From NCBI GenBank assembly GCA_017447875.1, contig JAFSMP010000019.1, forward strand, positions 39,557 through 103,556: DNA of 64,000 nt, read 5' to 3'. Within the stretch, counting starts at the first letter, position 1. The number at the start of each line of letters is the position of its first letter. This stretch comes from Paludibacteraceae bacterium (lineage in GTDB: Bacteria; Bacteroidota; Bacteroidia; Bacteroidales; Paludibacteraceae). Under the pieces are notes generated by a model that did no database searches, was not told where the DNA came from, and saw nothing but the letters and a program-made list of their open reading frames with translations. Shown piece by piece: positions 25,825 to 35,511 of this stretch. The translations under genes and the position numbers were made by a program.

Positions 25825-27112
25825 CTACTATCCAATTAGCTACCGCATTACCGGCTTTGCGGGCACCGCTGCGGGTGAAGTGTACACCGTCTGCACCGGC
25901 CAGACCCACCTCTTGCCATCTCATCATACTGCCGGCACCACCCATCCATTGGTACAGACTGAAATAGGCGATGTTCTCTTCCAGTGCCATCTTATGCAGC
26001 AAGCGGTCCATGTACGGCACCATTGGGTAGGTCTGCCATTCGCCATCGGTCTGCGTGAGCATGTCGCTCGGACCGATGAAGAGGATGTCTGCTTGCGGTG
26101 CGCAGGTTTGTACATAACGTACCTGATCGCGCAGTCCTTTGACGATCGCACTGATGGTACCGGGATTTCTATTCGACGGGATAGCGTTGCCTCCGAACTG
26201 CATGATGATCAGTCGTACGTTCCGGTCGCGGTAGAAAGTGCTTAACTGCGTGCTGTCCATCTTGGTGAACACCAATCCCAGGCACCCACGCATAGGGATG
26301 TTATCGACGATGACACCGGTGTCGCACTCTTGCGAGAGTCCGTACACAGCACCGCGACCGCTGAGACGCACGGTGTCACCGGATAGGGTATAGTCGATCG
26401 TGGGATCGGCGAAGATTTGCCATTGGGTGTAAGGGCGGGTACGGTCCTGCGGGGTGCAAATCGCCATGATCTGTTCGCTACCCTCCACGAGGCTGTCGTT
26501 CATCATCGCCACTTGTCCCATCACGCCGTACAGTCCGTCTTCCCGCTGGTCCCGTTTGGGACCATAGACCAGGTAACGTTGCGGACCCTGCGCCGGTTGC
26601 ACGAGATGTCCGCTCATATACAACTGCTGTTTGACGGTGCGGGTAGGGATCGTCTGCGCTAAAGGCATCAGACCGACACCCGACCCGCCGTACTTTGCCT
26701 GCAAGGCTTCGCGTATCTGTTGCGACATGCGGTCTTCTTCTATCTGGCTGTCGCCGTAATGAAGCACCCGCACGGTGCGTGAACCGGTTTCGGAGAGCGA
26801 GTTATAGAAACGCTGCAGGAAGATCCGGCTGTCCACCGTCGAGTCTACTTGTACCTTCGGTATTACTACCGGCTGAGGCTTGGGTGACTCAAGAGTCTCC
26901 GGGATCTCCAGGGTATCTAGGACTCCTAGGGTATCTGGGGTATATAGGTTTTCTATGGGTTCAGGAGAGTCTGTACTCCCCATGACCTCCGCTAAGGTCG
27001 GCCATCTCAGTTCGTACTCTGCAATCACCACACGACCGGGCAGCACTATGCATAGTACTGCCATACAAGCCATGACGGCGGCGATAAACAGAAGAACTTT
27101 ATAGGGTCGCAT
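25811..27112 (-). CDS. SGNH/GDSL hydrolase-like protein paired with MBOAT
   Basis: 433 residues. One N-terminal membrane anchor (about 5-30), a Pro/Glu/Thr-rich low-complexity linker (about 48-85), then an SGNH domain: block I VLHYGDSQIEEDRM, block III IIMQFGGNAIP, block V ADGVHFTRSG. The catalytic Ser, Asn, Asp and His are all present. With the adjacent MBOAT gene it probably O-acetylates a surface polysaccharide, as AlgX/AlgJ or PatB do; the substrate is unknown. It overlaps the MBOAT start by 14 bp. Confidence 0.85.
   Translation of the reverse strand: MRPYKVLLFIAAVMACMAVLCIVLPGRVVIAEYELRWPTLAEVMGSTDSPEPIENLYTPDTLGVLDTLEIPETLESPKPQPVVIPKVQVDSTVDSRIFLQRFYNSLSETGSRTVRVLHYGDSQIEEDRMSQQIREALQAKYGGSGVGLMPLAQTIPTRTVKQQLYMSGHLVQPAQGPQRYLVYGPKRDQREDGLYGVMGQVAMMNDSLVEGSEQIMAICTPQDRTRPYTQWQIFADPTIDYTLSGDTVRLSGRGAVYGLSQECDTGVIVDNIPMRGCLGLVFTKMDSTQLSTFYRDRNVRLIIMQFGGNAIPSNRNPGTISAIVKGLRDQVRYVQTCAPQADILFIGPSDMLTQTDGEWQTYPMVPYMDRLLHKMALEENIAYFSLYQWMGGAGSMMRWQEVGLAGADGVHFTRSGARKAGNAVANWIVDGLD
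26885..26980. repeat. low-complexity word repeat in the SGNH linker
   Basis: Plus strand words such as GGGTATCTAGGACTCCTAGG and GTATCTGGGGTATATAGG. They encode an acidic, Pro-rich linker (DSPEPIENLYTPDTLGVLDT region). Confidence 0.55.
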
Positions 27113-27113
27113 A

Positions 27114-28562
27114 TTATTTTTTCCAAAGGGCGCGGCTGAAGAGCAGCAGGACGGTGAAGATCTCCAGACGACCGATGAGCATCACGAAGGTCGCTACCCA
27201 TTTGGCAACAGGCGGGAAGGCGGCATAGCAACCGCTTGAACCCCACTGTCCGATGGACACACCGACGTTACCGATCATCGACACCGCTACACCGATCGAC
27301 TCGTCAAAACCGATACCGCATCCGCAGAAACAGAGGGCTGCCAGCACGATGATGGCGATATAGAAGAACATGAACGCCACGATATTACTGGTCGTCTGTT
27401 CGCGCACCGTATGGCCGTTGAATCGCACCGGAATAACCGCATTCGGGTGAATACGCCGTTTGATCTCTGCGTTAGCCGCCTTGGCGAAGATAGCCAGACG
27501 CACCCATTTCATACCTCCGGAAGTCGAACCCGACGCACCACCGCTGAACATGAGGAAGAAGACGATCATCCAGAGTATCGGTGGCCAGATCATATAGTCT
27601 GCTGCCACAAAACCCGTACTGGTGATGGTGGCTATGGCCGTGAAGAATCCCACACGGATGCTTGCCCACATATGCGTGTAAATACCGAGTCCGACCGTCA
27701 GGATGATACCTGCCACGATACATGCTCCTACGTACCATCGGGTCTCTTCGTCTTCGAGAAGTCGCTCGGGCTTACCGCGGAAGGTATAGATGAGTTGGGT
27801 GAAGTTGATACCGGACAGCAGCATGAAGAGCATGATGATCCACTGGATAGCGGGATTGAAACCGATGACACTGTCGTTATGCGTAGCAAAACCTCCGGTG
27901 GAGATAGTGGCCATGGCGTGACAGAGGGCATCGAAACGACCCATGCCGAACCACCATAACAGCACGCCTTCACCTAAGGTTAGTAAGATATACGTCACCC
28001 ACATATGCTTGGCGGTGTCGGCGATTCGCGGACTGAGTTTATCGTAACTCACACCCGTTACTTCGGCGCTGTAGAGCTGCATGCCGCCCAGACCGAACAT
28101 CGGTAAGATAGCGACACTCAGCACGATGATACCCATACCTCCCAACCACTGCATGAGAGCGCGCCAGAGTAGGATAGAGTGACTCTGAGCGGCTACGTCG
28201 GTGAAGACCGTTGAGCCTGTGGTGGTAAATCCGGCCATCGTCTCGTACCATGCATCGGTGATGTCCGGCAGGGCACCGCTGAGCCAGAAAGGTAACATAC
28301 CAAACAACGAATAGACGACCCAGACGGTGGCTACGATGACGTAGCCTTCGCGTTCACCCACGCGTTTCTCGGCCTTGCGACCTGCTCCTAACATCCACCA
28401 ACAGCTGAGCCAGGTGATGGCACTGGACGCTACCCACGCCCCTAAGTCCGCCTCCTGGTACCACCAAGCTGCAATGGTAGGGATGAGCATGAACTGCGCC
28501 TCTAACATCGTCAGCACACCCATGGTCCGGAAGACCAGCCGCCAGTTAAACATCCGTGTCAT
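27114..28562 (-). CDS. trkH: TrkH-type potassium uptake channel subunit
   Basis: 482 residues. The four pore regions are visible by their filter glycines: ETMAGFTTTGSTVF (about 125-138), TISTGGFATH, TITSTGFVAADY, and SMIGNVGVSIG. It forms the K+ translocating dimer and is gated by TrkA, encoded directly upstream with a 4-bp overlap. It is in the dxs operon. Confidence 0.94.
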   Translation of the reverse strand: MTRMFNWRLVFRTMGVLTMLEAQFMLIPTIAAWWYQEADLGAWVASSAITWLSCWWMLGAGRKAEKRVGEREGYVIVATVWVVYSLFGMLPFWLSGALPDITDAWYETMAGFTTTGSTVFTDVAAQSHSILLWRALMQWLGGMGIIVLSVAILPMFGLGGMQLYSAEVTGVSYDKLSPRIADTAKHMWVTYILLTLGEGVLLWWFGMGRFDALCHAMATISTGGFATHNDSVIGFNPAIQWIIMLFMLLSGINFTQLIYTFRGKPERLLEDEETRWYVGACIVAGIILTVGLGIYTHMWASIRVGFFTAIATITSTGFVAADYMIWPPILWMIVFFLMFSGGASGSTSGGMKWVRLAIFAKAANAEIKRRIHPNAVIPVRFNGHTVREQTTSNIVAFMFFYIAIIVLAALCFCGCGIGFDESIGVAVSMIGNVGVSIGQWGSSGCYAAFPPVAKWVATFVMLIGRLEIFTVLLLFSRALWKK

Positions 28563-29893
28563 TTGAAGAATCGCTCTAAGTTACGTATCACATGGCTCTT
28601 GCAGAACACAACCACCAGGTCGCCCTGGATGATCTGCGTGTCGCCGTTGACTAACAGTCCTTCGCCTGCCCGCACGATACCGCCTATATTGGCTTCGGAC
28701 GGCAGGTCCATATCTTTGACTTTCCGACGGGTGATGATGCTGTCCTCTTTCGCCTCGAACTCCACGATCTCGGCATCGGCACTCGTCAGGTTATGTACGC
28801 CGCGTACGCTCGCGTCGAGCAGCATCTGGTAGATATAACTGGCGGCGATTGTCTTTTTGTTGAGCACCGTTCCGATATCCAGACCTTCCGCCATCGGGAT
28901 ATAATCAAGGTTCTCCACCTCGGCGATGGTCTTCCGTACACCGAAACGTTTAGCTGCCAGACAGGCAAAGATATTCGCCTCGCTACTGTCTGTTACGGCT
29001 ACAAAAGCGTCCGCCTCCTGAATACCTTCTTCTTTCAAGACATCCATATCGGTACCGTCTGCATTGATAATAAGGGCGTTAGGCACTTTCTCGCTGATGA
29101 TGTTGCATAACTCGCGGTCTTTCTCGATCACCTTGATGTTCATCTCGTCGTTCAGTTCGGTGGCTGCCTTGCGGGTGATACGTCCGCCGCCGAAGAAGAT
29201 GACGTTCTTGATCTCCCGTTTGGACTTGCCTAACTCTTCGCGCATGAACTCCATATTCTCTTTTGGACACACGCAATACACGAGATCACCCTCTTCTACC
29301 TGGTCGTTGCCGCGCGGGATGATGGTCTCCTGACCTCTTTTGATAGCTACGATGCGGTACTTGCCGTGGTTATACACACCGGACGCAAACGTCTGACCGA
29401 TGACTTTCGCGGTCTCGCGGATCTTGATGATGCATAGTTCCAAAGCCCCTTGGCATAGATGCAAATGATACCGCATCCAGTTGGTGCGAAGACTCTCTTC
29501 GATCTCGTTCGCCGCCAGTACCTCCGGATAAATGAGGTGGTTAAGACCCATCTTCTCGAAGAACTTCTTGTTCTCCGGTAACAGGTACTCGTAGTTGTCT
29601 ATTCGGGCGAGGGTACGTTTGGCGCCCAATGAGTTGGCGATCAGACAGGCGGTCATGTTCTCCGTCTCATGGGGAGTAACGGAGATGAACAGATCGCACC
29701 CGTTCACGCCGATATCTTTCTGGTCATGGATGGACGTCGGGTTGCCTGCTTTGGTCAGCAGATCATAGTTGGCGCTCAGGTCACCCAGACGTTCTTGGCT
29801 CTCGTCCAGGAGACTGATTTCCATGTCTTCGCGGCTCAGCAGTTTCGCCAAATGCGTTCCTACTTCGCCTGCACCTGCAATAACGATTCGCAT
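28559..29893 (-). CDS. trkA: Trk potassium uptake regulator TrkA
   Basis: 444 residues, the usual length for the two-RCK form. RCK-N 1 starts MRIVIAGAGEVGTHLAKLL (GxGxxG at 7-12). RCK-N 2 starts at about 228 with NVIFFGGGRITRKAATEL, an altered glycine motif. RCK-C domains lie between and after, ending IQGDLVVVFCKSHVI. It binds NAD(H) and gates TrkH. It overlaps the dxs end by 34 bp. Confidence 0.94.
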   Translation of the reverse strand: MRIVIAGAGEVGTHLAKLLSREDMEISLLDESQERLGDLSANYDLLTKAGNPTSIHDQKDIGVNGCDLFISVTPHETENMTACLIANSLGAKRTLARIDNYEYLLPENKKFFEKMGLNHLIYPEVLAANEIEESLRTNWMRYHLHLCQGALELCIIKIRETAKVIGQTFASGVYNHGKYRIVAIKRGQETIIPRGNDQVEEGDLVYCVCPKENMEFMREELGKSKREIKNVIFFGGGRITRKAATELNDEMNIKVIEKDRELCNIISEKVPNALIINADGTDMDVLKEEGIQEADAFVAVTDSSEANIFACLAAKRFGVRKTIAEVENLDYIPMAEGLDIGTVLNKKTIAASYIYQMLLDASVRGVHNLTSADAEIVEFEAKEDSIITRRKVKDMDLPSEANIGGIVRAGEGLLVNGDTQIIQGDLVVVFCKSHVIRNLERFFK

Positions 29894-31740
29894 ATTCCTT
29901 CTTTATCTAATTTCAATAAATGATACAACTCTTTGGTCGAACCATGCTCGACGTACTGGTCGTTCACGCCCAGACGTATCACGTGCGGCGTGTAACCATG
30001 ATCCGCCATCCATTCCAACACTGCGCTACCCAAACCACCTGCGATCATCCCGTCCTCAGCCGTCACGATGGTCTTGTATTTCTTACCCACCTCGTGCAAA
30101 ATCTCCTCGTCCATCGGTTTTAACCACCGCATGTCGTAATGCGCAATATCGCGTCCGGACGCTTCGATAGCCTCTGCAACGGCGTTACCGATTGAACCGA
30201 TAGATAGTACAGCAAACTCTTTTCCGTCACGCAGTTTGACGCCTTTGCCGTATTGAACCATTTCATCATTAAGCGAAGCGTCACCATTGGCATCATTCGC
30301 CATAGGCGTCCTTCCTCGCGGATAACGGATAGCTATAGGGCCATCTAATTTTTCCGCGAGACAAAGCATCTGCCGTAGGTCTTCCGCTGTGCGAGGCGCA
30401 CAAATCTGCATGTTCGGGATGGGACGCAGGTACGTCAGGTCTAACAGTCCGTGATGCGTAGCGCCGTCGTTGCCGACGATACCGGCGCGGTCAATACAGA
30501 AGACGACATGCAGGTTTTGCAGCGCTACGTCATGCACGATATTGTCGTACGCCCGTTGCAGGAAGGTAGAGTAGATATTACAGTAGGGCAACATCCCTGC
30601 TTTGGCGAGACCGGCACTGAAGGTCACAGCATGTCCTTCGGCGATACCCACATCGAACACGCGGTCGGGTAGTTCCTTCTGCATGATACTCATCGAGCAC
30701 CCGCTCGGCATCGCCGGCGTGATACCTACGATCTTCTCATTCTTCTTCGCCAAATCCAGCAACGTCTCACCGAACACCTCCTGCCATAACGGAGCGGCGT
30801 TTTGTCCTGAATCCTGATTCCTGACTCCTGACTCTACATTAAACTCTCCGGGTGCGTGCCAAACGGTTTGGTCGTTCTCGGCAGGCGCGTAGCCTTTGCC
30901 TTTCTTGGTGATAATATGCAGCACTTTCGGTCCGCGGTGGTTCTTGATCTCACTTAAGATTCGCACCAGTCCCACGACATCATGACCGTCGGTCGGACCG
31001 AAATACCGGATGTTCAGACCTGTGAAGATATTGTTCGCCTGCTTACTGAGCGCCGCCTTCCAGTTGTTGTTACGCCGTAAGATCCGTTGCCGTTTCTCTT
31101 CGTTCATCAGGTGCAACTTCACCATCGTCTGATAGGTCCACCAACGCAACTTGTTATAACCCGCACTCGTCGTCAGATCGACCAGATACTGCGTAAATCC
31201 TCCTTTGAGCGGGTCAATCGCCATATGGTTGTCGTTGAGCACGATAAGCAGGTTGTTCTTGTCCATCGAGGTGTTGTTTAGTCCCTCAAATGCCAAACCA
31301 CCTGTCATGGCTCCGTCTCCGATGATGGCTACCACATTGCGGTCACCACCTATATTCATGCCGAGTGCGGCAGATATAGAGTTGCTCGCATGTCCGGCAA
31401 TGAAGGCATCGTACTCGCTCTCCTTGGGATTGGTGAATGGCGACAGACCCTTGAACTGCCGGTTGGTATGGAAACGGTCCCGACGACCGGTAAGGATCTT
31501 ATGCGCATAAGCCTGATGCCCTACATCCCACACGAGTTTGTCGTTCGGCGTGTCGAACACATAATGCAAGGCAACGGTCAACTCGATCGCACCCAACGAC
31601 GAACCCAGATGTCCGGGGTTCTTACTCAGTGCCTCGATGATGAACTGCCGTAACTCCGCACATACTGCCGGTAACTCCTCCACTTGCAGCTTCTTCAAGT
31701 CTGCCGGCGAATCAATCCTGTTTATGTACTTATATTCCAT
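29860..31740 (-). CDS. dxs: 1-deoxy-D-xylulose-5-phosphate synthase
   Basis: 626 residues from the ATG at 31740 (MEYKYINRIDSP); an earlier in-frame Met lies in the promoter region and is rejected. The ThDP site is GDGAMTGGLAFEGLNN (about 148-163). GHLGSSLG, HQAYAHKILTGR, and the transketolase pyrimidine and C-terminal domains follow. It makes DXP for isoprenoids, thiamine and, through PdxJ, vitamin B6. The linker NVESGVRNQDSGQN is encoded by a word repeat. It is first in a six-gene operon that continues to coaE. Confidence 0.96.
   Translation of the reverse strand: MEYKYINRIDSPADLKKLQVEELPAVCAELRQFIIEALSKNPGHLGSSLGAIELTVALHYVFDTPNDKLVWDVGHQAYAHKILTGRRDRFHTNRQFKGLSPFTNPKESEYDAFIAGHASNSISAALGMNIGGDRNVVAIIGDGAMTGGLAFEGLNNTSMDKNNLLIVLNDNHMAIDPLKGGFTQYLVDLTTSAGYNKLRWWTYQTMVKLHLMNEEKRQRILRRNNNWKAALSKQANNIFTGLNIRYFGPTDGHDVVGLVRILSEIKNHRGPKVLHIITKKGKGYAPAENDQTVWHAPGEFNVESGVRNQDSGQNAAPLWQEVFGETLLDLAKKNEKIVGITPAMPSGCSMSIMQKELPDRVFDVGIAEGHAVTFSAGLAKAGMLPYCNIYSTFLQRAYDNIVHDVALQNLHVVFCIDRAGIVGNDGATHHGLLDLTYLRPIPNMQICAPRTAEDLRQMLCLAEKLDGPIAIRYPRGRTPMANDANGDASLNDEMVQYGKGVKLRDGKEFAVLSIGSIGNAVAEAIEASGRDIAHYDMRWLKPMDEEILHEVGKKYKTIVTAEDGMIAGGLGSAVLEWMADHGYTPHVIRLGVNDQYVEHGSTKELYHLLKLDKEGICESLLQVQAK
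30801..30834. repeat. word repeat inside dxs
   Basis: On the minus strand: GAGTCAGGAGTCAGG then AATCAGGATTCAGGACA. It falls in the variable loop after HAPGEF. Confidence 0.7.
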
Positions 31741-31782
31741 GCTCTCGCGCATGCGCATACTTACGCAAAATAAAATCGGCTG

Positions 31783-31813
31783 CAAAATTACGAATAATTT
31801 TTCATATACGCAA
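31783..31813 (-). promoter_or_regulatory. promoter of the dxs-trkA-trkH-SGNH-MBOAT-coaE operon
   Basis: TTG (31811-31813, in TTGCGTATATG), 20 nt, TAATTTTG (31783-31790), then CAGCCG. Confidence 0.83.
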
Positions 31814-31883
31814 GAATTTTGCAATAAAATCCTATTTTATTTCTTAGCCACAAGGGCACGATTATTTTTTTTTATAAAAAACC

Positions 31884-31914
31884 TTGCATATATGCAAAAA
31901 AAGTTGTACCTTTG
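31884..31914 (+). promoter_or_regulatory. promoter of glyS
   Basis: TTG (31884-31886, in TTGCATATATGC), 20 nt, TACCTTTG (31907-31914), then TAGCCG. ATG at 31963. Confidence 0.86.
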
Positions 31915-31962
31915 TAGCCGTTTTTGATTAAAATCGTAAATTGTATAATTATAAATAGCTTT

Positions 31963-33540
31963 ATGGCACAACAGACACAAGAAGAAACATTCAAGAAAAT
32001 CGTCGCGCATTGCAAGGAGTACGGATTTGTTTTTCCGTCCAGCGAGATCTACGACGGTCTGGGCGCTGTGTATGACTACGGTCAGAACGGTGTCGAGTTG
32101 AAGAACAACATCAAGCGTTATTGGTGGGATTCGATGACGCTGCTGCATGAGAATATCGTGGGTATCGACGCTGCTATCTTCATGCATCCGACGACCTGGA
32201 AAGCTTCAGGACACGTGGACGCGTTCAACGATCCGTTGATTGATAACCGCGACTCCAAGAAACGTTACCGCGCGGACGTACTGATCGAAGATCAGATCGC
32301 CAAGTACGACGATAAGATCGCCAAGGAAGTGGAGAAAGCACGCAAACGTTTCGGTGAGAGTTTTGACGAAGAGATGTTCAAAGCTACCAACGAGCGTGTC
32401 AAAGAGCATATCGCTAAGCGGGAAGCGCTGCACGAGCGTTTTGCCAAGGCTATGAACGACAACAACCTCGCCGAACTCAAGCAGATCATCCTCGACGAGG
32501 AGATCGTTTGCCCCATCAGCGGTACACGTAACTGGACAGACGTGCGTCAGTTCAACCTCATGTTCTCCACCGAAATGGGCTCCACCGCTGACGGTGCAAT
32601 GAAGATCTACCTGCGTCCCGAGACCGCACAAGGTATCTTCGTGAATTTCCTCAACGTACAGAAGACCGGCCGTATGAAGATCCCATTCGGTATAGCCCAG
32701 ATCGGTAAGGCGTTCCGTAACGAGATCGTAGCCCGCCAGTTCATCTTCCGTATGCGCGAGTTCGAGCAGATGGAGATGCAGTTCTTCGTTCGTCCTGGTG
32801 AGGAGTTGAAATGGTTCGAGCACTGGAAGCAATTCCGCCTCAAATGGCACAAAGCGCTGGGTCTGGGTGACGAGAAATACCGTTTCCACGACCATGACAA
32901 ATTGGCGCACTATGCCAATGCCGCTACCGATATCGAGTTCCTCATGCCGTTTGGCTTCAAGGAGGTAGAGGGTATCCACAGCCGTACGAACTTCGACCTC
33001 AGTAGCCACGCTAAATACAGCGGAAAGAAGATCGAGTACTTCGATCCGGAACTCAACCAATCTTACACCCCGTACGTCATCGAGACCTCGATCGGTGTGG
33101 ATCGTATGTTCCTGAGCGTGATGTGCTCTGCATACGAAGAGCAAGCATTGGAAGGCGGCGACACGCGTGTCGTTCTGCACCTTCCGGCCGTACTGGCTCC
33201 GGTGAAAGCATGTATCATGCCGCTCGTTAAGAAAGACGGACTGCCTGAGAAAGCACGCGAGATCATGAACGAACTCAAGTTCGACTTCAAGGTAGCCTAC
33301 GACGAGAAAGACTCGATCGGTAAACGTTACCGTCGTCAAGACGCAGTAGGCACTCCGTTCTGTATCACCGTCGATCACGATACCGAGAAAGACGGCTGCG
33401 TGACCGTTCGTTACCGCGACACGATGCTCCAGGACCGTGTGAAGATCGAGGACCTGCACGAGATCATCCGCAAGGCAACCGATCCCAAAGAACTCTACCG
33501 CAAGATCGTCGGCGCAAGCCTCGAAGACACGATGGAATAA
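31963..33540 (+). CDS. glyS: glycyl-tRNA synthetase (homodimeric type)
   Basis: 525 residues from the ATG at 31963; an in-frame Met at 31924 lies almost at the transcription start and gives an unlikely extension. Class II motifs: GFVFPSSEIYDGLGAVYDYG at the N-terminus, RPETAQGIFVNF, RNEIVARQFIFRMREFEQME (motif 2), and ETSIGVDRMFL (motif 3). The anticodon-binding domain covers about 425-520. It charges tRNA-Gly. It is a single-gene transcript ending in a terminator shared with the converging kinase gene. Confidence 0.97.
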   Translation: MAQQTQEETFKKIVAHCKEYGFVFPSSEIYDGLGAVYDYGQNGVELKNNIKRYWWDSMTLLHENIVGIDAAIFMHPTTWKASGHVDAFNDPLIDNRDSKKRYRADVLIEDQIAKYDDKIAKEVEKARKRFGESFDEEMFKATNERVKEHIAKREALHERFAKAMNDNNLAELKQIILDEEIVCPISGTRNWTDVRQFNLMFSTEMGSTADGAMKIYLRPETAQGIFVNFLNVQKTGRMKIPFGIAQIGKAFRNEIVARQFIFRMREFEQMEMQFFVRPGEELKWFEHWKQFRLKWHKALGLGDEKYRFHDHDKLAHYANAATDIEFLMPFGFKEVEGIHSRTNFDLSSHAKYSGKKIEYFDPELNQSYTPYVIETSIGVDRMFLSVMCSAYEEQALEGGDTRVVLHLPAVLAPVKACIMPLVKKDGLPEKAREIMNELKFDFKVAYDEKDSIGKRYRRQDAVGTPFCITVDHDTEKDGCVTVRYRDTMLQDRVKIEDLHEIIRKATDPKELYRKIVGASLEDTME

Positions 33541-33542
33541 AG

Positions 33543-33570
33543 AAAAAAGCACTCAACCGAGTGCTTTTTT
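33543..33570. terminator. bidirectional terminator between glyS and the kinase gene
   Basis: AAAAAAGCACTC (33543-33554), loop AACC, GAGTGCTTTTTT (33559-33570). A- and T-runs on both sides allow use from either strand. On the minus strand the hairpin includes the last codons of the kinase (KKALG and stop). Confidence 0.9.
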
Positions 33571-35472
33571 TAGCGTTATATAGAACGTTGTGCCTTTGTC
33601 CGAAGTGTCAAAGGTGATATGTCCGCCGGAACTCTCCACGATATGTTTGGAGATGGCGAGACCGAGACCGTTTCCGTTCGACTTCGTCGTGAAGTTGGGT
33701 CGGAAGATCTTCTCGCGCAAGTCCTCCGGGATACCGGGTCCGTTGTCGGAGATGGATATCTGTATCTCGCGTTCCGAATACATCGCATTGAGCATGACGA
33801 TGATATCTTCCGGCGACGCTTGTATCGCATTCTTGATGATGTTCACAAAGACTTGCGAGATCTGATCTTGGTCGGCAAGTGCCATCACACCGGTGTCCGG
33901 TCCTACGTACCGCACAGGGATCTGTTCGTCATTCGCACGCTGAAGTGTGATCACATTCGACAGTTTGGCAGCGATATCCACTTCGGTTGTCACCACTTCC
34001 GGCTGTTTGGCGAAGGCAGAGAAGGACTGCGCGATATGGGCTAGGTTATCGATCTCGGAGATAAGCATACGTGTCGTTTTGTCGAAATACGCGTCGAACT
34101 GGTCCGTACCGCGTTTAAGTTGCAATTTCTGCACACTCAGTTTCATCGGCGTCAGCGGGTTGTTGATCTCATGGGCGATCTGCCGGGCCATCGTGCGCCA
34201 CGCCCCTTCCCGTTCGGCATTTGCCAGTTTCTCAGCACTCTCTTCGACGCGATCGATCAGCAGGTTATAACGTTCCACCAATGCACCCAACTCATCGTGG
34301 TAAGGATAGTCGATATGGTTGTTCTTGGATCCTATCTCAAAATGCCGCATCTTCTCATTGAGCATCGAGATCGGGGCACTGATACTCTGTGCCGCCCAAT
34401 AGGAGAAAAACAGTGCCAATACCAATACGATGAGGTAGGGTGGTAGCAGGCGCGCCATCAAGGCGTCCAACTCCGCATTACGCGTCTGTTCGCTTAAGAA
34501 AGATGGCACGGCGATATAACCGATCGTGACGAACGACCCGTTATGGAAAGGCACGTACGACACCAGGTACCGCTGTGTCCCTAACTGCTCATAGCATACG
34601 GCCGTGTGTTCCTCCGTGAAGAACGCTTCAGGTGCCATCCGCCGGGAGAGTAACCCTTTCTCAAACAGCGCCGGAGACGAACTGGCCAGTAACTCACCGC
34701 TCAGCGAATAGACGTGGATATCCTGATTCATGTCATACGCCAGATCGTGCAGGTCGATCTCCAGACCCTGCGCCTGCGCACTCGTGAGCGACATGTCCCA
34801 GTAATAGAGCGAACGCATGAACGCCTGGATATACTCCGAGCGCGTCTGCAGGTCCTTGCGTTGCCGGAACTCATACCCGCCGTACACATATCGCACCGAC
34901 ATCACGAAGATATAGATGAAAACGCCGATCACGCAGGTGAAGATGATATATAGGATACGCGTCGAGAGGCGCATGTTACGGATGCCGCGACGCCGGATAA
35001 GTCCGATGAAACCGACGATAATTAGCAGTGTGAACAGCGCGATGATCGAGTAGAAATAGGGTCGGGAAGTGTTCGAAGAAGGACTTGTCTCCTGCGTCGC
35101 ATTCTCGGGCATCGTGTAGTGCTCGGGGATCACCGTCAGGATGTTATACCGCCCTGCTTTGGTCCATCGAGTCTGCGCCTGCGCGTTGCTGAAGGTCAAC
35201 TCTTTCCACTGGTCGTACGCATTCAGATACACCGCGTCCGACACTAACTTATTCGAGGACCAATACACCATCTGCCTCGCATCGAAGATGTAGAACAGCA
35301 CCTCGTCGTCCCGCTCCGCGATACTGCGTATCGTATCGATCGGCACGTTCCTTTCCAACGCTCCGACCAACTCCGCCGTCTGCAGCTCTGCGCGTTTCTG
35401 CTTCCGCTCCATCCGCGTTCCGCAGCCCACCAGCAGCACCGCCAGCAACACGATGTACCATCCTCTTTTCAT
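33553..35472 (-). CDS. sensor histidine kinase with lipobox-like N-terminus
   Basis: 639 residues from the ATG at 35472; the longer frame starts within the promoter. The N-terminus MKRGWYIVLLAVLLVGC looks like a lipoprotein signal (Cys17), rare for a kinase. Two membrane pairs follow (about 142-158 and 172-195; then about 343-362). HAMP is at about 362-412. The HisKA H-box is MARQIAHEINNPLTPMKLS with His434; the ATPase has NIIKNAIQAS, DNGPGIPEDL and GNGLGLAIS. It resembles NtrY-type kinases. No response regulator gene is adjacent, so the partner is elsewhere. Its signal is unknown. Confidence 0.88.
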   Translation of the reverse strand: MKRGWYIVLLAVLLVGCGTRMERKQKRAELQTAELVGALERNVPIDTIRSIAERDDEVLFYIFDARQMVYWSSNKLVSDAVYLNAYDQWKELTFSNAQAQTRWTKAGRYNILTVIPEHYTMPENATQETSPSSNTSRPYFYSIIALFTLLIIVGFIGLIRRRGIRNMRLSTRILYIIFTCVIGVFIYIFVMSVRYVYGGYEFRQRKDLQTRSEYIQAFMRSLYYWDMSLTSAQAQGLEIDLHDLAYDMNQDIHVYSLSGELLASSSPALFEKGLLSRRMAPEAFFTEEHTAVCYEQLGTQRYLVSYVPFHNGSFVTIGYIAVPSFLSEQTRNAELDALMARLLPPYLIVLVLALFFSYWAAQSISAPISMLNEKMRHFEIGSKNNHIDYPYHDELGALVERYNLLIDRVEESAEKLANAEREGAWRTMARQIAHEINNPLTPMKLSVQKLQLKRGTDQFDAYFDKTTRMLISEIDNLAHIAQSFSAFAKQPEVVTTEVDIAAKLSNVITLQRANDEQIPVRYVGPDTGVMALADQDQISQVFVNIIKNAIQASPEDIIVMLNAMYSEREIQISISDNGPGIPEDLREKIFRPNFTTKSNGNGLGLAISKHIVESSGGHITFDTSDKGTTFYITLKKALG

Positions 35473-35480
35473 TGCGCCTG

Positions 35481-35511
35481 CAAAGGTACTGCTTTTTTCT
35501 GAATTATGCAA
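35481..35511 (-). promoter_or_regulatory. promoter of the sensor kinase gene (nearly leaderless)
   Basis: TTG (35509-35511, in TTGCATAATTC), 20 nt, TACCTTTG (35481-35488). The ATG is only 8 bases past the box, so the transcript leader should be about 0-4 nt. Confidence 0.83.

Noticed and set aside
31740-31824. 28-residue N-terminal extension of Dxs
   Set aside because: It would start upstream of the promoter box. MEYKYINRIDSP is a normal Dxs start.
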